A stretch of DNA of 64,000 nucleotides from Cavia porcellus (GCF_034190915.1 NW_026947486.1:98860123-98924122); one strand, 5' to 3'. Positions 46,116 to 59,824 are shown, numbered from the stretch's first letter. Program-made: numbers and translations. The notes: generated from the sequence alone by a model not told the origin.

Positions 46116-49100
46116 ACGTACATAACACTTCTCAATTATTTTCTGTTCATTCCATATACCTTCTTTCCCTCTCTGCTCTCTGATGACTCAATCTCTTCAA
46201 CTGCTTTCCCTTTTAGAAAGATCTATATCCATGTTTCTTATTATCTAACTTTGGTCTTTACTTTTCCACTAAGTTTCTCATATAAGTAAAACCATATAAT
46301 ATTTAAGCTTCTACATCAGATGCATTTCACTTCATTTTATGTTCTCAAGGTGCATTCATTTTTCTACAAATGACTCAAGATACTGAAAAGTCTACAGCTG
46401 TTTGTCGATGTGGTATCTGTGACTAATGTCCCAAAACAGGGAAAGTGAAGTGTTCACTTGTGCCATGATAAGTAAACTTTTATAGGTTATAGGAACTGAG
46501 AGATTCCATTGATTTAAGTAAGCAAATCATATATAAAGTAGAATTGTGAGGTGGCCCTCTTTGAAAAGCTCTCTCTACAAAAGAATGACAGCAGCATGTG
46601 ATAATGTATTTTAAGAAAATAAAATGGGTCTACAAGAAACTAAATATTGAGAAACAAACACAATTTTGACTGCAAAAAATGAGGGGGCCAAGACATGGGA
46701 GCACTGTGGGATGCAGGACCTAGGTGATGAGTGAGAGAGAATGCACAGGAGGTTAAATCCAGTCCCTCATTCCAAGAACCAGTCTTATTGGTCAAAGTGT
46801 GACTCCATGCAGTCTTTAATCTCAGCCAACTTTCTGCGTTGTCACAGTTGCAAAAAACATTTCCACCTCCTACTATTTCTCTTCTTATCCCTCATTCTCA
46901 GTTGATGATTTATTTTCTTTCTCTTAGGCTGGCCTCTTCCATATCCTTGATGTTAAAGCAATTTAACTTCTCTGTGTCACTTCCACCCTCATTTCTGTTC
47001 CCGTGCCCCTTGATTTCCACACTGTAATGGAGCAGTGCCGAAATAAAGTCCCAGTCTATCATCGCAGTTGCAGAAGAGGATGAAGAAGAGAAGAACCAGA
47101 GGCTTCTGATTACTCCTTGACCTAGATCCTCTGACTGGCCATGTGGCGTCACATCTAGCTATAAGAATGGAGAAACAACAGCTAGAGACAAGGAGACAGA
47201 TTTGACTCATGGTGTCCTAGAGGACTAGACTCCTACATATCATGGTGACCAAAACTCAGAAAGCATTTAGCACAGAGTGAGTCACTCAGCAACCTGTGGA
47301 GGTCATCGAATAATCTCAATGAGGGATATAGCAGACAGTTCATATTCAGGGGCTGAGGTAATAAAGAATGAGAAGCATGATCTGGACACATAAAGGATTG
47401 ATAGTAGTATGGCAGGATGCTCCAGAGAATTATTTGGCTTCACACTTGGTTGAGCCCTTCTGGCAATCCATATCCAGCCCATTTTGAGTTAAATCCTGTC
47501 ATACGATCGGATCCTCTGCTCCTTCTCTTGCAGTCCAAGACTGTTCAGTCTCAAGTCGTTGTTCTCTACAGTTCACATGCTGTAGTTAAATACATATTGT
47601 GAACTACATAATGTACAAAAAGAAATCATCATTCTGCTAAAGAAACACCTCCACTACTGTCTTTCTTCATTTGGGAAGAGAAACTTTGATGTGCCTGAGC
47701 CTCTCTAAAATCCCGTAAGTGAGTTCCTGATATCAGTGTCCTACATGTCATGACTGTATCCTAACTTATGGTTTGATGCTCAAGAATGAATCACATCTTC
47801 AGTGATCATACATTTATTCAAGTTAATCAGACTTGGATGTGTCAGGGTTCTCACAAAATTTTGTTAAAAGAACAAAGATATTTTACAAAATGAAAGACTC
47901 AATCTGAAAAAAATGCTTCATGGGCAATGACATGAAATTTGCAAAGGAAAGACAAAAGCTGATTATCTAGGGTTTACTTTACAAAATGAAACTAAAAATG
48001 TCAAAGTGAAGACACTTTAGAAGACAATCATTCGATATTATAATTTGTTCGAAATTAAAAATTTAATAGTACCAAAACTGGATCAACTAGCATGATGTGA
48101 ATGGAGGAAATCAAGGTTTATCACAGCAAGGGGTCATAGATGGAAGAGGGTTTGCTAAGGGTAGCATTGAAGACATTCCTGCGGGAGGACCTAGTCAGAT
48201 TTAGATGACTGCTTTCACCCACCCAACAAAATACATCGCAAATCCCTATGACATGATCTATTATGAAAAATTATGGTCTTGAGTAAGCATAAAGTCAGAT
48301 ATTTTATCAATGAAATGAGCCAGAGAAGAATTTCTGTGGCTGCAAAGTAGACACACTGCTCAGAATACATCAAAATTTCATTCCCTTTGGAAGAAAGTGA
48401 CTTGGGAAATATGAGAAAACAAGTAATGGAAGAAATTGTTAGAAAATCATTTGCCTCTGAGGAAGAAAATGAAAATCTGAATTGTTCAGGACATAGTGCA
48501 CTTCATGGAACACCTCCTGTGACTGCTCAGTGTGAGAAAAAACAACTTCAGAAGAAACACTCGAAGATACAAAGAAGACAGAACGTATGCTTCAAAGACT
48601 TAGATCTGACACACCCAGGTGGGCCTCCTTGCTGAGAGAAAGTGACTAGGCATGCATAGCAATACCTCCTCATATCCAGGGAGCAGAAAGTTGACCATAT
48701 ATGGAAAACACAAGAGCAAATCCCAACCACTTCTTCAGCAGTGGGTTGTGGAAAGCTGAGGAATAAGAAACCTAGTTACTGTATTTTTAGAACTTGAATT
48801 CAAAAGACAACCATGAGTCTCTCCTCCTTAGGCTTTGAATGTAACCCCAAGTGTCACAGCCTGTGTAGCTACAGCACAGCACATGAGGCCTGAATCCCTG
48901 TCTGATATGTTCAACATACAACGTCCTTGACCAGACAACAAATCCCTGAAACTAGGACAGTTCGGCAGAGGACCAGTTTCGCAAAAGTCAGCCCACAAAA
49001 TCAGAAAAGTTTTCAGTGAATATGCAGGGAAAGTGACACCTATGCCCTGAAGTTGTAAGCTTTCTACAGCAGGACTGGAAGACAGAGGCATTAGGCTGGA

Positions 49101-49136
49101 CACCTGTCAGAAGAGCTTCCTGGACATCCACTCTCA
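46116..49136. other. No gene recognised
   Basis: The plus frame at 48,387-48,635 is charged (E/K/N-rich) and 82 codons long but has no known domain, no splice context and no second copy. The remainder is ordinary AT-rich sequence. Confidence 0.4.
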
Positions 49137-50169
49137 TCTTTTTGTTTCATTGGGTTGGATTTTATTCTCTTTTCTGTTGTTTATGTTAAATCCGTTGGTA
49201 GGAGCAGCTATTTCTAAGAGAGCATGATGTTTTATGGTAGCAATTTTGGATTTACTATTGCATTGTTTCCAAATTCTTTACTGAGTCACTGCTTTGCTTT
49301 AATTGTTTCTATTCTATTCTATTAAATTTGATTTTTGCTGTGTCCAAAACTATCTGTAGCTATTTAGAAGACATCGAAAAGCTTCATGGTAAGTATTGTT
49401 GATTTCATAATGTTTTGAAGACCAGATCTATTACACTGGTTTGTTTTGATTGATTTTATTCTATTTTATCTACTTTAAAATTAAATTCTAAAAAGCATAT
49501 TCAGAATACATAGTCTTAATTTACAAGCTAAAAATTTAACATTCATACATTTACAAAATAATTTTAAGGTCACTCAATCAGTTGTTAAATTTTACACTAG
49601 AAAATGAAGTTTACACAAAGTCTGGTCAAGAAAATTTATGAGGTGCTTTAAAATACACTTGCATTGGAACTCATTAGGATTAACTTCTAGTATTGAATAC
49701 CTGCCAGGTCTTATTTTACCTAACAAACGCAATTAAGAAACATTTACAGTTACTATAAAGATATGTGTCTCAAAAGAAAATCCATTTCCAAATGAGGAAA
49801 ACAAAATACATGCATTTGAGTAGTCCTTATGGTGTATTTCCCAACACAAAACTAAATATGTCAAAAAGACGCTAACATCATGAAGGGAAAAAATTCCCAT
49901 ACTCATGTTTTAAATCAAATGAAAAATAACATGGATTTGTGAAGCAAATGAGGACATTCATTGTACATAAAGTGTAAATAACTTACAAATTACATGAGAA
50001 ACACGCAAAAGGCATCAGGGTGATGCATGCTTGACATAAAGATGATTTATGACATAAGTTACACCAAAGATATAACAGTATCAGTTCTACTGGTGGCTGG
50101 GCAAGGCGGTGGTTGTGCAGCTCTGAGGCTACCAGTACCAAAACTTCACTTCCACTTTGAAATCACCAA

Positions 50170-50310
50170 TATTTTGGGTCTCACTATTTAGCCCAGGGTG
50201 ATCTCAAATTCACTTTATGGCACACCATGGCCTCAAGCTTAAGGCGAACTTCCTATCTTAGCTTCCTGCATGCTGGGATTACAGGGTGCACCTACAAGCT
50301 CAGTGTATAT
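50170..50310 (-). mobile_element. B1/Alu-like SINE, antisense (paralogue of 15,010)
   Basis: GGTCTCACTATTTAGCCCAG, CTTCCTATCTTAGCTTCC and GCTGGGATTACAGGGTGCAC on the plus strand, matching the unit A copy at the same relative position. Confidence 0.8.
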
Positions 50311-51494
50311 TTGAAAGTTAATCCAACAGATTGTATCAGGTGCTATGTATGTTATTTAAAATGTGAAACAACACTGAGGCAGCTAGTGCGAGACAATCAG
50401 CTGTCACATTTCAAAAACGTCCTCACTGTAGTAAGTTCCTGATGGTCACCTTGAAAATAATAGAAACATGGTGTCAGGTAACAAAATGAAGTGCAAGCAA
50501 CCAATATCAAAGTTTAATCTAAACCTTTCTATGTATTTACCCAAGTCCATAAAACAAATGCTTAATCAGGTACTGAAGACTGGCAGCCACTGTGGACTTG
50601 CAATCAAACTCTCCTACCAACCATTTACTAATCTTTATGTCCAAAGCATCACCATGTGGTCATGAATAGGACACCTCAAAGCAATATTTACTAAAAAATA
50701 TGACCCAGTAAACTCACCATGTTGACCCATATGTTAGCAAAATGGCAGGCCTACCTTGGTTAATGACTTTCCCAGTCTTCAGTTTGGAAGCCCCTCCGTG
50801 GGCTAGCTACACAATCCACACTTCCTTAGGCCTGGTCACATTTCAGTGCTTGTTGAACAGCTACTCCATGGTCCCAATTTCAAATAATGCCATAGGAATA
50901 GCTGCAATGGCAAAAGAGCAAAACTCTCTACTGCCTCCAGCAGTCTAAGCAGAAAGTGCCCCATAACTGATGAGAAACTTAGCTCCAAGATCATGTTCTA
51001 CTAACAGGCTTGGACACGTATCTGTATTCTAACCTACTACAGATGCCTTAGACTCCATTTCTAATGACTTCTGATTATATAAATCAACCCTACCACATTT
51101 ATCCAGATCCAAGCTTAATTGTACCCTGAAGTAATGAGACTTTGGTGGTTTATTGCTCTTGCCTTTACACATAAATGGAAGCTCTGTGGTATTAGGCAGA
51201 TACGTAGAGAGACACCTGAGAGCTAAGCTGCTGGAAAATCATGTGGCCTCTGTTTTAAATATGAACACCCAGTTCTCTGCCCTTGGTGTCTGTAAGTCTC
51301 CTGACTTGCGTTTCACAGCAAAGGAGTTGAGATTTCTTTTGGCTTGGGATTTAAGAGTGTACAGTGCATACATCCTGAGCAGTTGCAAGGCATAAATAAA
51401 AATGGTACGCACTGCACAGATTCTTTCTTAAAATTATTTTCTTATTTTGAAGACAGTAAAATACAATAGAATAAGATGCAACAAAGCCAATTGA

Positions 51495-53362
51495 GACAGT
51501 GTAGTGAAATTGGTACAGAATTTCACAGTAGGTTCCCAGGGTATCGATAATAAGTACCATTGTATATCTCATTATCTTCATAATAGTTGTTCTTTCAATC
51601 AGGTATAGCAAAATCAAACAAGATACAGAGCATTATAGAACTTACCAATACAGAATATTGAATAAAGCAATACCATTAGTCAGAACAAAGCAAAACAGTG
51701 ATAAAAATATTTGCCTTCAAAGAGATGGTAGAAGGATATTTCCCTTATTTACTGTATTGCATACGGTCAGCCTCCCAAGAGATGCTCATATATCTGATTT
51801 CCAATTTGTAAGGGGAGGATGGGATATTTGATTCTCAGCCACATGCTGGTAGGCTCAGCTTGTGTACCAGGGAGGTGAGCTTGTTGCTTGATTTCCCAGC
51901 GCTCGAAGTTTCAACATGGCACTGATTTCAGGAGAAGCTGGGTGGTTCTCGTCCTGGCGTGGCCATAGCTTGCCCGAGCCACTATTGCTTAACAGGAAGG
52001 CAAGCTGGTTACTTGGTTTCCCAGCGTCCTAAGTTCCAATATGTTGTGGAGTTCAGGAGACGCTGGGTGGAATTAAAGTTACTTCTTTCTGGTTTTTTTT
52101 TTTTTTTTTTTTAACTAGGGATAGAACTCACAATGTCATTCTCACCAAGCAGCGCTTGAGCCATTGAGCTAAAACTCCAGTCTACAGATTCTTAACCCAT
52201 AGAATCCAGTGAACAATGAGAAAGAGAGATAGAGAGAGCGGGAGAGGGAGAAGGAGAGGGAGAGAGATAGGTGGGTTTAAGACAGTTTCATTTTGTGCTA
52301 CCTATACTACAAAGACTACCCTCAAACAGACAATACTCCTGCCACACCCTCACAAATATCTGGGAAGAGTGCCATGTGAAATCTATCTGTCCAGGTACTT
52401 ATTTCTTACTTTATCTGTTGGATATCATGGGAGGTGCACAAGATACTTTGTTCATGGTAGAGAAGCACTCTGTCATTAGGCTACATCTCCAGCACAGAGA
52501 CCTGTGCAAGTGAGTGTAGCACCTTGCCACAGTGGCTTCATCTGTTAAGTACAGGTGAATAAAAACCAAACTACCGAGATACAGTCACATAGAGGAATTT
52601 ACGTAAAGTACTGCTCTGTTGTCTGACACACACTAAGCATTCATTTGTTATCAACTGCATTCATGTTTAAAATCAAACTCAGGTTTTTCCTGAGGATTAT
52701 CTTGATCTTCGCAGGCTACATACATCTGCATTTCCAAAGATGTTTTCTATTAGCAATTTGAACCAAATAATTTGCATCAGACAAAATCATATCTGTATCT
52801 TACAATGATGTTCTCATTTTCATGTCTGTATCTCTCTGTACACTTATATCTCAATGGTTGCCCTATTTCTTCTGTGTATATATATTTCCTCTGTAAGTTT
52901 GACACCCACTTTCCAATTAACAATTTAGTAGCTTATTTTGTTCAGAGACAGTATACCTCAGGATACAGGATGAAATAATGCTATGTGATTTGATAAGCTA
53001 CCTTGAAAAAGTAATTTTATGTGAGGTCTCCATAAATATCTTTCTTGAGGAATTCAGAAATTTTAGTCCCCAGACCAGTTTTGAAAAATATAGCAGAATC
53101 TGTGTAGTAGATTAATAAACTACTTGTTAAGGATATGTATAAATGAGTTGATTAATACTGTCAGAGAGGGATACATGAAGCAGACATGGCTACAGCATGT
53201 GTGTAGACGTGTAGATGTGTCCCATAGGGCAGACAAGGTAGGTTGACCCTTCCAGGAGAAACAGGTGCACAGGAGTTGATGCATGAGAAATGCTTCTTGC
53301 ATAATGATATATACTTGGTCTCATTTCAAGTAGATGAAGAAGACATAGTAAATAAGTCCTGG
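51495..53362. mobile_element. Unit B-only segment of about 1.87 kb with repeat pieces
   Basis: In unit A, AACAAAGCCAA runs straight into GTACCCTGGGTTTTAGGCTG (about 16,345). In B the same words are separated by about 1.87 kb. The segment holds LINE 3'-UTR-like sequence (51,520-51,720), a T tract followed by an antisense tRNA-type SINE (52,088-52,185), a GA-rich patch (52,215-52,270) and unique sequence. It may be several nested insertions or DNA deleted from A. No gene is recognised in it. Confidence 0.7.
52088..52185 (-). mobile_element. ID/tRNA-type SINE, antisense, with poly(A)
   Basis: A T tract of about 20 is followed by ACTAGGGATAGAACTCACAA (B-box complement), then ACCAAGCAGCGCTTGAGCCA and TTGAGCTAAAACTCC (A-box complement). 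Confidence 0.7.
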
Positions 53363-53694
53363 GAAAGTACCCTGGGTTTTAGGCTGGGGATGTGTTGGAC
53401 TTTTCAGAACTTTAATAGCAATATCGAATTTGCTAGTAGAAGCTGTCATTTTCACAACACCTTCCCAAAAGGATCAAAATAGGCCTTATAAAACATATTC
53501 CATTTAGCTGAAAGAAAGATGTTACCTTGCAAGCGTGTGGTAATGCAATCTTTCAGAAAGATTCTGTAAAGAGACATGAGGTAGCATTTCAGCACATGTC
53601 TCAGAGCAGATTCCCAGTGGCTCTCTGGTGATACCCTTGGGAAAGATGACTGTGGGGCTGCAGGAAACTGCAAATGAAAAATCTCAAACAATAC

Positions 53695-54655
53695 TTTGGT
53701 TTTAGCCTTTGGCTTGTCGAAAGCCAGCTTTTCCACACCTTTAAGGCTTTCTCTCAGTGAACACGTGTGCTCCCAGTAAAAAACTAGACCCATGTGTCTC
53801 ACCAGGTACTAAACTAAAATCAAAATGAATCACAGATGTAAGTATTGAAATTGAAATAATAAATTTACTAGAAGAGAAAACAGGTAAAAATCTTGAAGAT
53901 GTAGCGGTGGCCCGAGACTTCACAAACATAACCCAGAATGCATGGGAAACACTACAAAGTATCAACACATGGAATTTCATCTTATTAAAAAGGTTTTGTA
54001 CAACAAAAGGAAACATGATCAAAGTGAGCTGACAAGTGGGAAAATTTTTATTTTGTTGTTCTTCAAATGACTTATATCTAGTAAATATAAAGATTTGCAA
54101 AAATCAGACCCCCAAAATTCAAAGATCCAATGTAAAAATGTGCTTCGTTGGTAAGATACAAAATAGCCAATATCTGAAAAACTGTCCAATATCATTGGTC
54201 ATGTGACAGGTTCAAAACAATACTGAGATTTATCTTGCACCAGAAAGAATGGCGATCATCAAGAAATCAAGCAACCTGTTTGTGGGAGAGCTAACTGATG
54301 CAACCACTGTGGAAATTTGTATGAAGTTTCCTCAGAATGCAAGGATTAGAGGTCCCATTTGCCCCACATATCCCTCTTCTAGGTAACTTACTGGAAGAAT
54401 TAAAAGCACCATACCACAGAGGTATGTGTGCACCCATGTTTATAACAGCACACTTTTTAATAGCTAAATCTTGGATACAACCTAAGTGCCTATCAATTTA
54501 GAATGCATAAAAAAACGAGGCATTTTTATACAGTGGAGAACTATTCAGCCATTACACGAAATAAACCTGAGACATTTTATAGGATGAAACTTCACACCAT
54601 ACTCAAAAGTGAAATAAATCTGCCTCTCATATGCAATACATATTGTAAAATGTGA
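53695..54655 (+). mobile_element. L1 fragment with inverted 5' part (paralogue of 16,695)
   Basis: Antisense stub at about 53,700-53,762 (GGCTTGTCGAAAGCCAGCTT, CTCTCAGTGAACACGTGTGC), then sense ORF2 3' sequence to about 54,615 (CACCCATGTTTATAACAGCA, GGAGAACTATTCAGCC). More decayed than in unit A and without the GA expansion. Confidence 0.78.
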
Positions 54656-54776
54656 AGAAACTGTTCAAAAAAAGAGCAATTAGGGTGTGGGAAATGTGGA
54701 ATGGAAGAAAAGGTAAAATAATACAGGAAAGTTGTAATAGTACTTCCTCTCAGTGTATTGAAGAGAATATATTGCC

Positions 54777-54860
54777 GGCTGGGTATTTAGTTCAGTGGCA
54801 CAAGTGCCAGCCTGGCACACACAAGCTTGTTTGATCCCTGGTAGTAAGAAAAGAAATGTT
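54777..54860 (+). mobile_element. Diverged ID-like SINE (paralogue of 17,865)
   Basis: GCTGGGTATTTAGTTCAGTG and TTGTTTGATCCCTGGTAGTA with a short A-rich tail. The body is better preserved than in unit A. Confidence 0.7.
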
Positions 54861-56934
54861 TGTGCTAATACACTTTGGAGAATTTTTAATGCCCATACCT
54901 CGTACAGTGACTAACTACTTTGAATATAATGGTATGTAATATATTAATCATTCTTATTCTCCTATTTATTTGTTTTGAACTTTGTTCTAACTTTTTCATA
55001 AAATATAAAATTTTAGGAAGAAGAAAAGCAAGAAAATTCTTACTGTAACAATTCTGGGTTTGTGAAAGCACTCCACATAGGTGAACGTTATTTGTGTGGA
55101 AACACAGAGGACTTCCAAGTTAAAGAGAGGTAGAAGAAAGATCAGGACGGTCTAGCTCAAGACTCACTGGGTGTCACTTGGTACCTGGATCTCTTGACAG
55201 TACATAATGGACTGAGGAGGGAGCCAGCCTCAACGTGCAAAGTGTGCTCCTCAGTTGGCAGCAAGAGGGGAGACAGAGAGGAGTCAGAGCTGCAGAAGCT
55301 AAGACCCAGTGAGCATAGCTCTACAGATGTCACAAAAATGTGGGTGGTCTCTCACCTGTATCTTCCAAGTGTACAGGCAATTTTGTTTTTTAAATGCCTG
55401 TTTGCTCCCTGATAATCCTGCTCTGGCTCCTTTCTACCCTCCAGACAACCCTAAAGTCCTTTGTGCTTTCTGCCTTCTGTGTTCCCTGTGTCCCTGAAAA
55501 GTCACTTTTGCTCCTTTCTTTTCTTAGCATGCATATCTGCTATGCCAGCTGCTATAACTCAGGAACCACAAGTCAATACTAAACCCAACACGGAGGGTGC
55601 AGACACTGCTGAGCTTTGCCTCTCAAAGGTCCTCTTGGGTTGATGGACTACGGGACACATCAGGAACTGACATGATTCCCAGAACCAACCGTGTCTAGGC
55701 CTAGCAAGGGAAGTGACTTTATCCTTGAAATCCTCCTGCACAGTCATCATACTGACCTTCCCAGAATCTGCTCTCCTGTGACCAGAGCCTGAGCATTGTC
55801 ACAACATGCAATGCCCCTGTGATCCACATTGAAAGCCATGAAAGGTCCCCAGGGTCTCCCAAGAATTTTCTGTTGAATACTTGCAGGCACTGACCTTCTG
55901 GAGTTGGGGACCAGCACCATGAAAAACTGAAAATAATCAGTGAACAGAAGGTTACTTCACTGCCTTTCCTTTGCAAAGCCACACAGTGACATCCTCTTGT
56001 TAGCACTCTCGAAGCTCGTGCCACCTTTAAGGAGATGGGACATCACAAGGAAGAGTCCTCTTGAGGTATCTGGAAGGACCTGTGACTGCAATGATCAGAG
56101 ACAACTACTCTGCTCTGGAATAAAGCAGACTGCACTGTCCAGAGATAGCTTGGAAATCACGTAAACAAAGTAGCATGCTAGTTGGATTTGAATTTTATTG
56201 GCTCCCTGTAGCATAGGCAGTGTAAAGCATTGTTTGGTGTCCTGATTAACACCAACACTGAGGTCAGATATACTGACAGGACAATCATAATGCTTGTCAT
56301 TTTGAGTCCAATAGTTTGCGGATCCAACATTTCCATAATATTTTCAGTACTCTGACTTTCTTAGTTTTCAATATTTTTATTTCAATAAATGAAAGTAAGA
56401 GTTCTCATGATTTTTGTACACCCACATAGAAGCCCTTGCTAAAATACTTAAGAATGTCATAGATTCGGATTGCCATATGTTGAGTGTGCCAGATAAACTT
56501 GCTGGCAAACACACCCATGTAACAATCAACACTGGAACAACATTGTAAAAAAAAACATTTGTGTAAAACATGTTTGGGATTCCAGCTCAGAATAACAAGA
56601 AGTCTCAGAATTTCACCTATGTAGTCCACAGACTAGAAGTACCATGCCAACAGAGGACATGGAAGATGGTTTAAAATAACGTCTTTCTGAGCGCAGAGAA
56701 ACTGAGCCAAAGGGAAGAAGATGCATGTTTCCACATTCTGTGAGGAGGAAGTGAGGTCACCTAACGGATTTGGAAAGAATCTACTATGAACACCCATTGT
56801 GGATTAAGAGGCAGAGCAGCGTTCACAGTGATAGAAGGCATAATATAGATGTAGTCCTTAAAGTATAGTGCCTATGAAATAATAGTGTCAAAAGCAGAGA
56901 AAAGAGGACAGAACATAGAGAAAACAGAGACATC

Positions 56935-56937
<3 letters not shown>

Positions 56938-56971
<34 letters not shown>

Positions 56972-56972
56972 T
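56938..56972. repeat. (GACA)n microsatellite
   Basis: Nine GACA-type units in a nearly pure run, at the site where unit A has mostly GATA. Confidence 0.93.
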
Positions 56973-58590
56973 ATTAGAGCAGAAAATGCCCAGAGTTTAG
57001 GACATGAACAAAATTCAGAGTTTAGATAGCTGATGCTTTCATTCAGCAAGCCAGAAAGGAGAGAACCATGCCAATCCTCAGTGGGGGATGGCATTTTTGA
57101 GGATTCAGCAGACCCCAGAGTAGAACAAGTATGTAAAGAAAGTGTGGCCGATGCTGGGAAAGCATCTCCCCAGCAAATGGAAGAAGAGTAAAGCAGCCCA
57201 CATCTCCAGGAGAGAAGAGATCAGTGATGCACCCCACCCAGGGAAAGAAAGCCTCCCCTTCAGCTGGCACTGGCAGGGCCCTCAGGAGATCTTGCCTGTG
57301 CCCTGTGGCAACATTTCTCTCTCACTGAGACCTGCTCAGAATCCCTGCAGTTCATTATCCAAGCAAGGCTCAAAAAGTATCAAGCCTTTACCAACACACC
57401 AAACAACATTCCCCAGAACAGCTCTTGGATCCCTCTAGCAATACAGGAGGTCCCAGCGGTCCAGAACGAGGGTCTAAGGAGACATCCAACCATATACAAT
57501 CAGAGACACAAAACAGAGAAAAAACACAACTCTGCTGAGGAAAGGAATCAGGGAATAAAAGGAATCCAGGTAGGAATGGAGGGGAAGTGCCGGCCTTTAT
57601 TTACCCATGATCGCCTATAAAGAAAATGTAGTAAATCTGTACAGCTTAGACACAGTGTGAACTCCACACATTTTCAGGATATGTTACCAATATATATTTG
57701 CCTAGGGACTGTAAGAACATACACAAATTAAGACTAAGTAGTTCATTTCTCCCTGTAAAGAAACATCTCCTGTCATTAAAGCACTTACCTAAGGTAACTG
57801 GCAAGTTTTTCCTCTGACTCTGAAAGGCATTTAAACTGTATTGAAAGCCAGAAGAAGGGAAAGGCCTCTTGACACCTTGAAGAGCACGGAGGTTTTTTCA
57901 ACGCCATCACTTGGAAATGCAGGCAGCAGTGAAAATTATGCCCCCACCTTCCACTTCAGCTGGGAATGTGGGAATAGAAACTTAATTTGATTGCCTGCTT
58001 CCTCTATGTAGCTAAAGTAATTCCTTCCATAAAGGATATGTCATGTGCGTGTATGAACTCCCTCTCAGAATGTGATCACTATGCAAATGAATGGTCTTTT
58101 AAGACCTGCCTTCAATAAGGAAACCACCAATGTTGAAGACAGGAAAATCCAGGAATCTCTCTGAATCCTCATCCAAAGAGGAAGCGGTGGACTGACAAGT
58201 TCAGACTGTTGATAATTATGCTGTAAAGTGTCATTTTGATTTCACTGAAAACATGTTGTGGATATTTTTAGAAAGAGACTAATCTCATGCACATGAAAAA
58301 ATGAATGGACAAACCTAATATTAGACTTAAAATGGTATTTGTACAAATGCTATTCAATTTATACATGATTTCAAGTCTCACATCACAGTGCAAATGTGTT
58401 TCAAATTGCTGAGGATACTTAATGCTAAAAGCCAAGACTTCATTGATTTTCATGTTCTTCCATTTCCTAAATTATGCTCAATTACCTTGTCTACGTAAAC
58501 TTCAGAATCTCTCTTCTCCCAAGGACAAATAGAAGGAAAACTAGGAGAGCCACTGATAAAAACAAACTCAGACATGAAAGAGCAGTTCAT

Positions 58591-58596
58591 TTTATT
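58591..58596 (-). terminator. Poly(A) signal AATAAA of gene B
   Basis: AATAAA on the minus strand about 180 nt past the stop codon of gene B, at the position equivalent to the signal of gene A. Confidence 0.65.
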
Positions 58597-58774
58597 TTCA
58601 GAAGGACAAACATTTATGCACTGGAGGGCAGTCTAGAGAATAAACAGGGCCCTCCCAAGGCAAGTGGCAGGACACCTGAGGAATCACTAAACTAGGGAAG
58701 TCCGTGCTAGGGCTGGACGATAGATGATGAAACTGAAGCCTCTTTGGCAGCTGAGGCTTGTCCAGAACCGCTGT

Positions 58775-59701
58775 CTAGAAGCCGTCCAATAAGGGAAACA
58801 CCATGGAAAGCTGGTCCAACATGTAGGTGAGAGAATCATCTAGAAGGTAGGGATCTTCCCCAATTATGAGGCTAAAGGAAAAGACAAACAGAATCACAGC
58901 GTCCATGCTCAGGTCCCACCTACCTGCCCATCCAATCATTTGCATATACTTTAGAGCGCCACCACCACCCTGGTCAGGATCCAGCAGGCTCCTCACACCA
59001 AGACCACTCTGTAGACTGCAGCTGGGGGTCTGTGCACGTCCCATGGACGCCCCCTCAGCCACACTCCTGCCCTCTCAGCGCCACCCGCTGCCCCTCATGC
59101 AGTCCAGTGCTACCCACAACTCACATATTGAGGTCAGTGCCGCTCACTGTGACGTCCCTCTGAACTCCAGGTTCCGGGGCCTCAGCTACCGTGGCGAGGT
59201 GCAGGAAAGCGAACTCTGCATCCAGGACATTTTTGAAATGAAACGTGAAATCGCTGGTGGAGATCTGGTTAAGGCACTGTAATCAAGGCTGCCTTCATCC
59301 TCGGACCAATCTGGACAACCTAGAGGGTCTCTTTATCACCTTCGCGCCCCCTTCCTCCCTCCTGTCAGCTGGGTGCCCCCAGACTGCTTCCTTCGGCCCA
59401 GTGGGGCTCCTCTTTACCCCACTCCCTACCCCCACCATCCCGGGCCACCTTCAGCCTGTCCCTCAGAAGGATACAACTCCCATAGTTCACCAGTGGAGTC
59501 GCCAGCGGAGGCCGAGGCGTTTTCGACAGGCAATGGTCTCTGCCCCGTGCCATTGTCCTATGGGCCCTCTGAGGCAGCGGTGCCACCTGCTCCTGACCCT
59601 TCTCCACCTCCAGTGGGGTCAGGCCCTTCAAGCCCTCCAGGTGCACCCCTGTCTCTCTTCCCTCCCTCAGCACCTGCCTGGGTGTCTTCCCCAGCCTGCA
59701 T
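58775..59701 (-). pseudogene. LAGE3/CTAG-like Pcc1-domain locus, copy B (frame broken in exon 1)
   Basis: Same three-exon plan as copy A on the minus strand. Exon 1 starts at 59,701 with Met-Gln-Ala and a Gly-rich stretch containing G-P-D-P-T-G-G-G-E-G, but meets TAG at 59,560-59,558 (codon 48). Beyond it the frame stays open until near the possible donor GTAGGG at about 59,430. Exon 2 (59,276-59,125; acceptor GATTACAG, donor GTGAGT) encodes F-K-N-V-L-D-A-E-F and D-V-T-V-S-G-T-D-L. It has one T fewer than copy A right after the acceptor, changing the entry phase. Exon 3 (58,871-58,775; strong acceptor TTGTCTTTTCCTTTAG) encodes L-T-Y-M-L-D-Q-L-S and ends in TAG. The phase between exons 2 and 3 is kept. 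The L-D-Q-L-S ending is the classic LAGE3 C-terminal motif. I list it as a pseudogene because of the stop, but an alternative first exon would rescue it. The domain call is firm; functionality is not. Confidence 0.58.
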
Positions 59702-59824
59702 GGCTGGCTCTACTCTGTGGCTCCCAACCCGCAGGGAGTGTCACCACAGACACTGTGTTCCAGTGACAGAGTGAGGGCCACGCAAAGTGCCTCAAAGGAC
59801 CTCCCACAATGCAACGGGCGATGA

